Part shown: positions 9,862-19,094 of the stretch, piece by piece
Layout: every line of letters begins with the position of its first letter
Position numbering within the stretch: position 1 is the stretch's first letter
Origin: Russula earlei
Taxonomy: Eukaryota; Basidiomycota; Agaricomycetes; Russulales; Russulaceae
Assembly (NCBI GenBank): GCA_025769875.1
Contig: JAGFNK010000597.1
Span: 1 to 31,217, forward strand
Length of the DNA: 31,217 nucleotides
Reading direction: 5' to 3'
Position numbers and translations under genes: made by a program
Notes under the pieces: model-generated
What the model saw: the letters and a program-made list of their open reading frames with translations, nothing else
Told to the model about the DNA's origin: nothing
The model's database searches: none

Positions 9862-10390
9862 GGATATGGCAGGTCTGAAATTTTGCATGCAGATCGGCAC
9901 CCAAAAATCAAAATTTCAGGAAATAAACATTAGGCTCCCATATTTTAGCTGCACCTAGACACAGTATATAAGGTTCTACTCTCCAAGTTTCAAGGCAATC
10001 TATTGAGAAACGGTTGAGATATGGCAGTTCAAAATTTTGCACTCAGATCACACCCAAAAATCGAAACTTCAAGAACTAAGAATTAGACCCCAGCTCTTGG
10101 GCTGCACCTAGATACAGTACATGAGATCCCATTGTCAAAGTTTCAAGTCAATTGATTGAGAAACAGTTGAGATATGGCAGTTCAAAGTTTTGCACCCATG
10201 TCAGCACCTGAAAATCGACATTTTTATATTATGCTCCCATATTTTAGCTGCACCTAGATACAGTATATAAGGTTCTACTGTCAAAGTTTCAAGGCAATCT
10301 GTTAAGAAGCTGTTGAGATATAGCAGTTTTGATTTTGCACTTGAAATGACATCCAAAAATGGCAAGTGCAAGGTCACGTGAAAATGACAG
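9862..10390 (-). repeat. E3 copy 1 right TIR with inverted 154-bp units
   Basis: Inverted copy of the left TIR. Unit boundaries at 10326, 10180, 10027 and 9872 give spacings of 146, 153 and 155 bp; one unit has lost 8 bp. The fourth unit is cut off at about 9862. Confidence 0.85.
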
Positions 10391-10439
10391 TAATTAGTTT
10401 AGGGCCAGTCATTTGGGGACTTGGGGTATTTGACAATGG

Positions 10440-10700
10440 AGTAGTGTTGCCTATAAGGTCCCTTATACAGTTCTATTAGGGTCCTTAGAGTCAACCCTAA
10501 TGTCCATATTAAGGTCCTTAGTATCACCTTATAGTTCATTCTAAGGCTATTAGAGTTAGTCTAATAATGGGTTCTAGGGCCCATAGTATCTTCATTAGCA
10601 TCCAATGTAGGGAACTTGAGGTCATCCTAAAGGGTCTTTAGGGAGTCTTTAATATTGTCTTTTATTGCTAGAAGGGTTGCCACCAAGTAGGGCTTGCTCT
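10440..10700. repeat. Cluster of degenerate TAAGGTCCTTA palindromes
   Basis: Variants of TAAGGTCCYTTA and TTAGGGTCCTTAG recur every 20-35 bp (for example 10457, 10478, 10511, 10642). No coding frame. Looks like a short-period degenerate array; its origin is unknown. Confidence 0.5.
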
Positions 10701-10896
10701 ATGTCAATTGTGCCTAGAATCAATTGCATGACAATGTGCACGCAATATTGTGGACACCTCTACTCACCCCTTTTGGTTGTGTGAACAGGGTGGCATCATA
10801 GAGGCCAGGTTTCCTCTAATAAGGAAGGGTCCTTCAAGAGCCCTCTCCGGGAAATGGTTCATGACACAAGTGACCTCTGTGGTGCTGATGGGATGA

Positions 10897-11334
10897 ATGA
10901 GTGAATGTATCCAGTCTACTCTGTGCTTCCAAGTCCAAGGTTATGCTTGCCACAATACCATTTTTGTCATCTTGGATGATTCTCTGCCCCAAATGAAGGG
11001 GATGGAAATTGGACATGTCCTCCTATTCTTCTCCTTTCACTACTGTCAAAAGGACTATCCCTGTGCATTGATCAATTGGCTCATCCACACTGATTGGCTG
11101 GGTGACAACACTGAGTTGTGAATGGTTGCGTTGGAATGTGATCAGAATGGTCATCCCATGGTGCAAGTTGTTACCACCAACACAATCACTCATGCAGCTC
11201 ATCTTCTGCCTATCTATGGCTCCTCAAGGGTTCCTGACAAATTTAGCCATCATGAAGCATTGGACCAGTACAGATATTTCTTTGTCAAACATTTTATTGG
11301 TCATCATGCACATGAGTTTATTACAACCCACTAG
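10897..11334 (+). pseudogene. C-terminal fragment of a basidiomycete class II (Plavaka/KDZ-like) transposase
   Basis: One frame, broken only by TGA at 11119-11121 (probably a former TGG), encodes GHVLLFFSFHYCQKDYPCAL, NWLIHTDWLGD, AAHLLPIYGSS and FVKHFIGHHAHEF. From memory this series (LFFSF, YPCALV, AHLIPVYG, HHAHEIA) is the C-terminal module of large transposase-linked proteins abundant in Agaricomycetes; whether it belongs to Plavaka or KDZ elements I cannot settle. The catalytic domain is absent upstream, so this is a 5'-truncated relic. Confidence 0.55.
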
Positions 11335-11407
11335 TTACATGAATTACATAGTTGATTCTACTAGTAATTACTATGTATATTTTTTTGTATTCAGAAGAGG
11401 TCTACCA

Positions 11408-11452
11408 GGTTTCCCAGTCTCTGGGTTTTTAGTTTCTGAGAACTGGGAAACC
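11408..11452. repeat. 11-bp inverted repeat
   Basis: GGTTTCCCAGT (11408-11418) pairs exactly with ACTGGGAAACC (11442-11452), with a 23-nt spacer. Could be a residual transposon end; no function assigned. Confidence 0.5.
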
Positions 11453-11787
11453 AGTGGAAACCAATAAACACCCAGATTTTCTTTTTGTGGTTTGCTGATG
11501 TTGTACATAGTCACAGTCATTACTTAGCTCAACTAACAAATACAGTCTTTTGCATACAAGACTGAGTCATGGTCCTTACAGCTCCAACACCTCAATGATC
11601 TACATGTGTCATTTAGAAGATTAATTGATCCAGAAGTAGAAATGGCCCAAATGGGATGGCAACAACTCTTGCTGAGCCAAGCCAAGCCATCATAGCACTC
11701 TTTCTGCTGCATCAACTCATCAGGGGATCAGAAAACCATCCTGGAACTTGTTCCACCACAGCAGTGGCTACATTGCTCTTCTGCCAT

Positions 11788-12093
11788 TTAACCCTCTTTC
11801 ATGTCCACCTCCATCACATCCCCATCATCATCATCAACCATAAGCTCCACCGCTGCCTTTTCCTTTTCCACCTGCTTTTTCCAATGTTCCACCTCCTTTG
11901 TGCATTGCTTCTCCTCCTGCACATCCAAGGTCTCTTTCACAGTCAACTCCATCAGCTCTTGCTGTTGCAAAATGCAACCACAGATAGAGGGACCACAGAG
12001 GGGGTGCTTAGTCATTGCCACCCTCTTGGGTCCAACTTGTGGGTTCAACACTATGTGAACCAACCTGGGGGCCTCAGAGGAGGGGGTTGACAT
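11788..12093 (-). CDS. Hypothetical coiled-coil ORF, likely fragment
   Basis: 101 codons on the minus strand. Residues from about 45 to 85 form a Lys/Glu-rich heptad-like stretch (KQCTKEVEHWKKQVEKEKAA), followed by an acidic tail VDDDDGDVMEVD. No family recognised. It stands alone among relics, with no matching neighbour, so expression is doubtful; it may be an exon of a lost gene. Confidence 0.25.
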   Translation of the reverse strand: MSTPSSEAPRLVHIVLNPQVGPKRVAMTKHPLCGPSICGCILQQQELMELTVKETLDVQEEKQCTKEVEHWKKQVEKEKAAVELMVDDDDGDVMEVDMKEG

Positions 12094-12134
12094 GTGCTCA
12101 CATGATTCCCTATATCCTGGTGCAATTAAGAAAA

Positions 12135-12207
12135 TGGCCAGACTGGGGGTTGAACCCAGGACCTCCCAGATAAATACCAGGTGCTCTAAACACTGAACTA
12201 CCTAGCC
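12135..12207 (-). tRNA. tRNA-like gene or tRNA pseudogene (formal anticodon UUU)
   Basis: 73 nt fold as a full cloverleaf: acceptor GGCTAGG/TCTGGCC (7 pairs, two G-U), D stem GTTC/GAGC, anticodon stem CCTGG/CTGGG, 5-nt variable loop, T arm CTGGG-TTCAACC-CCCAG, discriminator A, then TTTT, a Pol III stop. The anticodon loop TATTTAT has A at position 33 instead of the near-invariant U, and the D loop lacks the GG pair, so it is probably decayed or a tRNA-derived SINE head. Lys (UUU) is only the formal reading. Confidence 0.5.
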
Positions 12208-12539
12208 TTGGGTACAGTAAAGTGGATTAATCTATATGACAGATTGTATATCCAACACTTGCTGCATGCTGACCAGACTAAATGAGGGTGCATTGGTTGA
12301 CTTTCCATCTGCATATGTGAGTGCATCCACATGAATGGAGAGCACCAACTTTGTTGCAACCATACACACCATCTGCTGCATAGGTTAGGTTGCCAGTGGT
12401 ATCCAAACACAATAGGAAAAGGAACCTGCTTGTTTTCCTTCAACTGGGGTGATGCTCAGCCAACAAGTGAGGTGTGGTAAATCAATCCATATTTTGCTAT
12501 CAAGAATGAGAAAAAATCCCAGAAGAGGTATGCCTACAA

Positions 12540-13036
12540 GCCTGGTAAGCTGTCCAGGAACACATGGCACACAAATTTGTATGTCATTCATTCAAGTCCA
12601 CTGGCACAATCAGGGTCAGTCATGAGTTGGAGCTCCTTGCCAGAAATTTCTTGCAGGGCAGCCATCAAGAACAACTGTCTATTTCTGCATGGCATGCCAC
12701 ATGTCCACAATTGAGCTCATTGGATGGATTAGGAACTCAAGAATGAAAGAAACATGGTGCACCCTCATTTGGATCAACATCATCCTCTGCCCCTGCCTCA
12801 CCCCAGTTTTGCTGCCATTCCTTCAATTGATTGTTGACAGTTCTGAAGTAAGCTTTCAGCTCTGGGTCAATGTAGCCAAATGGTGCTTCCAGATTTCAGG
12901 TGTTTGAGTTGGAACCCATGGAAGAAAGAATCCACAAGGGCCTAGTCAATGGAATATTGTCTTGTGATTGCTGCCCCAGCACAAGGGTGACAGGATTTTT
13001 ATGCTTCTCTCCTCTCTTCCTGATTTCCTTGGGCAT
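12540..13036 (-). pseudogene. NOP9-like (Pumilio-repeat ribosome biogenesis factor) N-terminal fragment
   Basis: From ATG 13036 the minus strand encodes MPKEIRKRGEKHKNP, then, in another frame, EAPFGYIDPELKAYFRTV with KEWQQNW and DDVDPNE, a probable 78-nt intron (12762-12685, GTGCAC...GCAG, CTAAT branch), then LFLMAALQEISGKELQL with TDPDC and FLDSLPG. From memory this is the N-terminal signature of fungal Nop9, a nucleolar protein needed for 18S rRNA maturation. Stops and frameshifts are frequent, and similarity fades after about 12540, before most Pumilio repeats. Intron retention argues against a retrocopy. The functional gene should be elsewhere. Confidence 0.6.
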
Positions 13037-13693
13037 AGCTACAGCACAAGATGCACTGGCCTGGGATGATTGCCCTCCACTACTCTATACATTGATGTGA
13101 TTCTCGACCAACCCTCCTCTCTCACTATTCCTTCATGCTCAAGTACATATACAACCATTCTTCTAGTTGTTCAACAATGGGAGCTGATACAACTGCATCA
13201 TCCTCAGCCACGTCAGCATTTCGTGATGGTAGCTCATGAGATAATAAACTCAGGTGTGAGCTGCAAGATGGTCATCTTGTTTTGTTTACAAGGTCTCAGG
13301 AGTGTATGTCAGATTGGCGATCTATGTAACTTACTTGTGATATGTTGAGAGTACAAGTCCAAGGTTGTCCTACATCCAACACATGCATGCAACCTATTCT
13401 GGTAGTGAAGAGTGTGTACATTATTATAATCACCATGACTTCATGCTGATGCATGGCAGTAACAACTTACTAATTGTGAAGGAGTTGAGGCAATATCAGA
13501 AAAGAAGGACTAGTGGCAGGAATTGGAAACGTTCCAAAACAGAAAGTGAGCTATGAGTGTGATGCATTTGAATTTGGGTTGGTTGAATCATTGGAGCTAT
13601 GAGGGATGTGATCAGTCTTGTCATGTGTACAAAAGGCTGAATATTGGTTAGTAAGCTAACCTATAAAGGATATGACTATGTATGGGCAAGTGT
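13037..13693. other. No recognisable gene
   Basis: Only short frames, none with a motif I know. Upstream flank of the NOP9-like fragment up to the left arm of the inverted-repeat element. Confidence 0.5.
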
Positions 13694-13796
13694 AGTACCA
13701 AAGGGTACCCATTAGTTAGCTGAAGTAAGCTACCTATAAGTTGGTCAGTCACACATAGTCATGTGAAATGTACTGAAATATTTGAAGCACCAAGTG

Positions 13797-14415
13797 TGTT
13801 GTGATCTACCCCCTTGTCAGTCCATCCATAATTCCTTTTGTTATTATTCTCTTGTCGCCCTCGTCCCCTTGGTTATCGTTTCATCCCTTGATGCTGATGG
13901 CCACTTATTGTGTTTCAGTTATTGTGTTTCACCTATTGTGTTTCACTTATTGTGTTTCATTCATTGTCGAGTCACTTTTACTATTGGCTCATCTTTATCT
14001 ATTGTTCTGCTTATGGTACTGTACAGCCTTGCTACATACAGTATTTAAGCGCCTGTAGAAGCTGGGGAATGCCCCAAGCTTAGCTTTGTCCCATTTCCTG
14101 TCGCATCCCTTGCCCTGTACTCTCTATCAATCATAACTTGCTTGTGCTGGCCTATACTCTGCTTGACCTTAGCACACCTCAAGGAACCTTTGTGTTCCTC
14201 TTCCTCCTCTGCCTCTCTATCATCGTCCTCCTCTTCTGTGAAACCAGGAGATCGACTCTGTCTGTGGACTGAGTCATTGTCTGACTCAGCCTTGAGATGC
14301 TAAACCTTTGATCTGGTCTCTTTGAGCCGGCCCCACTGAACCCTTGAACCAAGTCACAGGGACTTGGCCCCATTGAACCTTGAGCTAACGCTCTTACGGC
14401 CGCAACGCCGTAACA
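13797..14415 (+). repeat. E2 solo LTR (619 bp) with target duplication AAGTG
   Basis: Starts TGTTGTG and ends GTAACA, flanked by AAGTG at 13792-13796 and 14416-14420. A TATA-like TATTTAAG (14042) sets the plus orientation. Contains at least four copies of a 15-bp unit TTATTGTGTTTCACC near 13915-13960. No internal element sequence adjoins it, so it is a recombination product. Confidence 0.9.
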
Positions 14416-14420
14416 AAGTG

Positions 14421-14700
14421 AATGTTACATTGCTATGATCAAATGTGTGGTGTGGGAGAGATTTCAGGGGTAACACAAACACATGTGATCAGCCAAGGAT
14501 GCCAATTTGAAGCTCCAACTCAAACCACTCAAACTCTAACACATTGTGCATGACATCCTCTCCAAAATCCAAGAAAGGGGAAATCATCAAATGGGGGTCT
14601 TTTGACACAAAAACAAAAGTGTGGACTCCCAAACAGCACTTTCACCCTCAGGTTGAAAGAAATTTCAATCCTTTCTTTATTGTTTGTATGCATACTCATT
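14421..14700. other. Right inner part of the inverted-repeat element, no gene
   Basis: No frame with recognisable content. Confidence 0.4.
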
Positions 14701-14820
14701 CTGACCAACTTATAGGTAGTTTACTTCAGCTGACCAACTAATGGGTACCCTACAGTACTGACCTGAGTCTTGTGTATGAGAAAAAACGAATGACCACATA
14801 CCATTCGGGTTTGTCCGTTG

Positions 14821-15285
14821 TCACGCCATCTCGGAGCTGCACCCAGAACATGAATGTTTAGGGTTATTCTTCCTCTCTTCCGCCTCCCACGCCGCACTGT
14901 TCTCCATCGCCCTCTTCCTCGCCTCACTCGCCTCACTCGCCAACCTCTCCCTCGCCTCACTCGCCTCACTCGCCAACCTCGCCCTCGCCTCAATCGCCTC
15001 CCTCGCCCTCGCCCTCGCCTCACTCGCGAACATCGCACTCACCTCATTCGCGTCGCTCACCACCCTTCTCACCCGCCTCTGAAACATGAGATAATTTTCC
15101 GACGGATGTCTGCGAGGTAAAGACAATTTCAGGAGAGAAGGAGAACCCGAAGGAAATCGGCGTACTCTGAAGGAAGCGCGAACGACGGAGCAATGCCAAC
15201 GGGTAGACAGAATATGGCAAAAACAGAGATGCGCATTGTGAGTTATGAGAGTACGGGTTCTTAAAATGTTGTTCAAGTGGCCCAA
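14821..15285 (-). CDS. Hypothetical ORF with a repetitive Ala/Glu/Arg helix
   Basis: 154 codons on the minus strand. The C-terminal 80 residues are built on ASEASEAR-type repeats (LASEASEARERLASEASEAR), encoded by tandem CTCGCCTCACT units on the plus strand at about 14905-15030; a long charged helix is predicted by eye. The N-terminal half is Arg/Ser-rich and looks non-coding, so the true gene may be shorter or spliced. The same repeat gives an Arg-rich shadow frame. No family recognised; it may be a fragment carried with the adjacent ERG27-like piece. Confidence 0.3.
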   Translation of the reverse strand: MGHLNNILRTRTLITHNAHLCFCHILSTRWHCSVVRASFRVRRFPSGSPSLLKLSLPRRHPSENYLMFQRRVRRVVSDANEVSAMFASEARARAREAIEARARLASEASEARERLASEASEARKRAMENSAAWEAEERKNNPKHSCSGCSSEMA

Positions 15286-15660
15286 CTATGAACAAGATAG
15301 CGGCGTAGAAATCTTGGAACTGGTACCTGCCAGTATGTGGTGAAGTGGGAGCACAGCTTGTGGTTGTTGTAACTGCAGGCGTTGGCTTTATACTGTGGCG
15401 AGTGCGAGTCCTCCCCTCTGTCCTCTGTCCACAGATCATCGGATCAGGAGGCCCAGGGCTATGAATCCGTCCATCACATCATGCTTCGGTGTCGTGTGAG
15501 ACTTTTCTTAGGCCTTTTCGTCTCCTCCAACGGCAGGCAATTTGTCATCATGTCCGTCGTCACCTCATGCCTGTATCTCATCTCCTATGCAGTGTACTGA
15601 TATCGACCAATTACACAAGTGAATGTGTTACGAATTCCCATCTACATATTCAATATATGC
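15286..15660. other. No recognisable gene
   Basis: GC-richer than the flanks, with short frames on both strands. It could be promoter or leader of the ERG27-like fragment. Confidence 0.4.
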
Positions 15661-16017
15661 CTACTGCGAGCGAACAAGCGCGACCAATAATCATCGTAAC
15701 CGGTGCAAACAAGTGCGTAACATCTCTTCCACCAACGGGTTCACCACGCAGCTGATCCCCACACGGACAGTGGCATAGGCTTCGCTTCGGGATCTGTCGT
15801 CGTCTCCTCTACGGGTTTGCCCAAACCAGCCCAGACGATGCGCTCCCGGCATTCCCACACTCGGGCGGGACGAACAGGGCATTAAATATCCCTGCGCAGG
15901 CCTGACCCTCATCATGGCTTGTCGCAGTCGTCAGCGGGCGGAGGCCGCGCGCACACAGTTGCTCGAGCTTTTTGAGAGTAACATGGCATGTTTGAGAGGG
16001 GCCACCAGTAGTCTTTG
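15661..16017 (+). pseudogene. ERG27-like 3-ketosteroid reductase, N-terminal fragment with intron
   Basis: The first exon ends RPIIIVTGAN; a 58-nt intron (15713-15770, GTGCGT...GACAG, CTGAT branch) splits the Rossmann TGxxxGxG motif, which resumes as NGIGF. A 5-bp duplication (GCTTC) then shifts the frame to ICRRLLYGFAQTSPDDALP, and a 1-bp loss before GLTLIMACRSRQRAEAARTQ shifts it again. A stop follows GATSSL. This pattern is that of fungal Erg27, the NADPH-dependent 3-ketoreductase of sterol C4-demethylation. Only about the first 115 residues are present; the Tyr-x3-Lys catalytic pair is missing. Confidence 0.65.
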
Positions 16018-16190
16018 ACATTTAGCAGTGGGTTGAATTACCATAAAAGGTGATTGTGTTGGCAAGAGAATTGGGACTTCAATCACATGTTAACGGATGT
16101 AATTTAGTTATATAATTCAGTTAATAATAAGATAACTCCTTACCATTTTCCCCTACCAAAAAAAAAAAAAAAATGCAATCTCATTTCTGA
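16018..16190. other. AT-rich gap with A16 run
   Basis: A run of 16 A (16158-16173) lies 18 nt before the FAR1-like frame. It might mark a former poly(A) tail, but no target duplication is evident. Confidence 0.5.
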
Positions 16191-16900
16191 TTGATTGGTG
16201 TGCCATCCACATCATCTGCCCATTCTGGCCCAAGCACCCCTTTTGCAACACAATGTTTTCAGATCACTGCCATTTCTGGAAAGAAGGGAGGACTCAATTA
16301 TGACCAGGAGCATGGTGGATACCCCATGGAATGGCCGTCAGCAGCCAATTTCAATGTGTGGCACTGGCAAGGAGAACTGGCTCACTCAATTGAATTGATT
16401 ACATCCAGCACCAAGCATGGGCAGGGATGGACAAAGAAGGTTTTCATCTGCTCCTGCCAGCTATCTGGGGTAGCTTCGAGTTATGTAAAGAAGCACCCCA
16501 ATTGCACATGGAGATCCGAGATCAAGAAGACAGGTTGCCATTGCCAAATAGTCATCAAATCTTATGCAGATGCGCCTACCATTCTTGGACAATATGCAAA
16601 CAAGCATGACCATGAAATTGGAATTGCTAATCTCACTTACACATGAATGTCATGTGTAGCATGTGATAAAATTAAATTCATGCTGTCAAAGAAGGTTGAT
16701 CCATGGGAAATAGTAAGTGCCTGTATTGAATTTATTTTATTTTTATTCACTAACTTATTGCTGTTTTCAGTGCACTTGGTGGAGCTTGAATTCCACCCAA
16801 ATCAGCTCAGAAAACCCCCTCAAATGTGTGGGATGAATATCTCCTTCAAAACAGCTTCAATTCATATAAAACTTATTGTCCCTGAATTGCCTGAATGAGG
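16191..16900 (+). pseudogene. FAR1/MULE-type DNA-binding domain fragment with intron
   Basis: The first 152 codons (16191-16646) contain WTKKVFICSCQLSG, YVKKHPN and KKTGCHCQIVIKSY, ending ANKHDHEIG: cysteines in C-x-C and a His-x-His pair, as in the FAR1/WRKY-GCM zinc fold found at the N terminus of Mutator-like transposases. The frame stops at 16646, but related sequence goes on through KFMLSKKVDPWEI to a clean 58-nt intron (16713-16770, GTAAGT, CTAAC branch, TTTTCAG). Beyond that the frame is degraded, and I see no MULE catalytic domain, so this is an N-terminal relic. Confidence 0.5.
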
Positions 16901-17434
16901 GCTAGGCAGCCCCATTGTTTTCATGAGATTTGAGTGAGAATTGGTGGAGCTGGACTCAAGCCACCTCCACATGTGTATTAGATGAATTACAACTCAAAAT
17001 TGTGGTCTATATCTATTATTTTTCCCTCATGTTGTACCCATGGGCCGTCTTGAGGCAGCCCCATAGTGTTTTTGACTCAAGTGTTGTGGTGTGCAACATT
17101 GTTTCCAGTGCAATCAGAGTTGCAGTCAGCCACTCATCACCCCTCTTGCCTCTCCATTCTGACCATCCTTCACCCTCATTCCCACCATGCCCACTGTCTC
17201 AGCCACATCAGTCGTGCTGCCCCCATTATGCACTCCTCTAGTACAAGCAGGCCAACTGTCCCACAAAGACTACAATGAGCTGTTCTGGTTAGAACTCCAC
17301 CTAGACGATCACAAGATGATCTCACAATGACTCAGCCCCTGGCATATGGATGAGTGATGAAGAATATAATACAAATGTCAAGAGGTATTCAATACCACAG
17401 TCAACATCTCACTGGTTAGGAAATCAACTTATGT
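16901..17434. other. No recognisable gene
   Basis: Low-complexity sequence with short frames. It contains two CAGCCCCAT-type repeats near 16907 and 17057, but nothing else of note. Confidence 0.4.
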
Positions 17435-18350
17435 GAATGACAAAACTGTAACATTTTAAATAACAAAATTTATTATTTTGATACAAATTTGTAGCAAACA
17501 ATTTTTGAAATTTCATTTTAGATTTTTTGTTACAATAGATTCCTGTTACAAAATGATGAAATAAGTAAATAGTATTGACAAGATTTTAGAACATGCATTA
17601 TGTTACAGTGTCACGGCCATAAGAGCATTAGCTCAAGGTTCAGTGGGGCCAAGTCCCTGTGACTTGGTTCAAGGGTTCAGTGGGGCCGGCTCAAGGAGAC
17701 CGGATCAAGGGTTTAGTGTCTCAAGGCTGACTCAAACAATGACTCAGTCCGCAGACAGAGTCGATCTTCTGGTTTCACAGAAGAGGAGGACGATGAGAGA
17801 GAGGCAGAGGAGGAAGAGGAACACAAAGGTTCCTTGAGGTGTGCTCAGGTCAAGCAGAGTATAGGCCAGCACAAGCAAGTTGTGATTGAGAGAGTACACA
17901 GGGCAAGGGATGTGACAGGAAATGGGACAAAGCTAAGCTTGGGGCATTCCCCAGCTTCTACAGGCGCTTAAATACTGTATCTAGCAAGGCTGTACAGTAC
18001 CATATGCAGAACAATAGATAATACTAACCAGTAGCAATAGGAGCTTGAACAATAGGTGAAACACAACAAGTGAAACAATAAGAGACCATCAATATCAAGG
18101 GATGAAACGGTAACCAAGGGGACGAGGGTGAAAAGTAGAGAACAATAAGAAGTGTTTCAGGGATGAACCGAAAGAGGGGTAGATCACAACACATTATGTT
18201 CCAAAAATTGTAAATTATTTCAAGATTTTGTGTGAAACAAAATTGTGAAAATTTTAAAACTACAAAATTTGAGTTTATTCACTGGATGGAAAATACCCTT
18301 TTGTGACTGACAAAAGTGTAACATTTTGAATAACAAAAGTCAATGTTATG
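17435..18350. repeat. AT-rich relic with 36-bp direct repeats, split by E2 solo LTR
   Basis: GACAAAACTGTAACATTTTA (about 17440) recurs as GACAAAAGTGTAACATTTTG (about 18316), with matching flanks over about 36 bp. Both sides carry similar TTACAAAAT-type motifs. Perhaps an AT-rich tandem relic that predates the LTR insertion. Confidence 0.4.
17601..18191 (-). repeat. E2 solo LTR (591 bp) with target duplication CATTA
   Basis: Reverse orientation relative to 13797-14415; bounded by TGTTAC and ACAACA and flanked by CATTA at 17596-17600 and 18192-18196. It has fewer copies of the 15-bp TGTTTCA unit than the other solo LTR, which accounts for part of the length difference. Confidence 0.9.
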
Positions 18351-18377
18351 TCACAATTTTCAGGGGCAAAAACCTTA

Positions 18378-19094
18378 CTGTCATTTTCACGTGACCTTGC
18401 ACTTGCCATTTTTGGATGTCATTTTAAGTGTGAAATTAAAACTGCTATATCTCAACAGTTTCTCAACAGATTGCCTTGAAATTTTGCCAGTAGAACCTTA
18501 TATACTATATCTAGGTGCAGCGAAAATATGGGAGTCTAATATTCAGTTCTTGAGATGTCGATTTTCAGGTGCTGACATGAGTGCAAAACTTTGAACTGCC
18601 ATATCTCAACTGTTTCTCAATCAATTGCCTTAAAACTTCAACAGTGGGATCTCATGTCCTGTATCTAGGTGCAGCCCAAGAGTTGGGGCATAATTATCAG
18701 TTCTTGAAGTTTCGATTTTTGGGTGCAATCTGAGTGTGAAATTTTGAACTGCCATATCTCAACCATTTCTCAATAGATTGCCTTGAAACCTGGAAAGTAG
18801 AACCTTATATACCATATCTAGGTGCAACTAAAATATGGGAGCCTAATATTCAGTTATTGAAGTTTTGAATTTTGGGTGCTGATCTGCGTGCGAAATTTCG
18901 AACAGCCATATCTCAACTATTTCTCAATGGATTGCCTTGAAACTTGGACATCAGAACCTCATGTACTGTATCTAGAGGCGGCCAAATAATTGGGTTTCAT
19001 TTCACATTGTGGGGTGCCGACCCCAAGCATCATAAGATTACATTTGCTCTACAGCTGAAAACTTGACATGATACAACTATTTACAACTGTAGCG
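18378..19094 (+). repeat. E3 copy 2 left TIR with four 154-bp units
   Basis: Unit boundaries at 18442, 18596, 18749 and 18903 (spacings 154, 153, 154). The shared sequence ends near ACTATTTACAACTGTAGC. Confidence 0.85.

Larger units (their letters stand above)
6799..10390. mobile_element. E3 copy 1: TA-flanked DNA transposon with long TIRs and cargo
   Basis: The first 64 bp (CTGTCATTTTCATGTGACC...) recur inverted at 10327-10390 with two mismatches, and both ends abut TA (6797-6798 and 10391-10392). The TIR similarity continues through 154-bp tandem units for more than 500 bp. A TA duplication fits the Tc1/mariner superfamily, and E3 copy 2 holds a DDE transposase remnant. I find no transposase in this copy, so it looks non-autonomous. 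The 2.4-kb centre holds a probable host-gene fragment (8540-8995). 3592 bp in total. Confidence 0.75.
13694..14759. mobile_element. Inverted-repeat (MITE-like) element split by an E2 solo LTR
   Basis: The left arm (13694-13748) AGTACCAAAGGGTACCCATT... recurs inverted at 14701-14759 with a few mismatches and a 4-nt length difference. Taking out the solo LTR and one target duplication leaves about 440 bp and no coding capacity, as expected of a MITE. No clear target duplication next to the arms, so the superfamily is unknown. Confidence 0.5.

Noticed and set aside
14721..15038. Arg/Gly-rich 105-codon minus-strand frame
   Set aside because: It is the alternate reading of a tandem CTCGCC repeat; the frame giving the Ala/Glu/Arg helix is more protein-like.
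16158..16173. Poly(A) tail of a retrocopy
   Set aside because: The nearby gene fragments keep introns, and no target duplication flanks the run.
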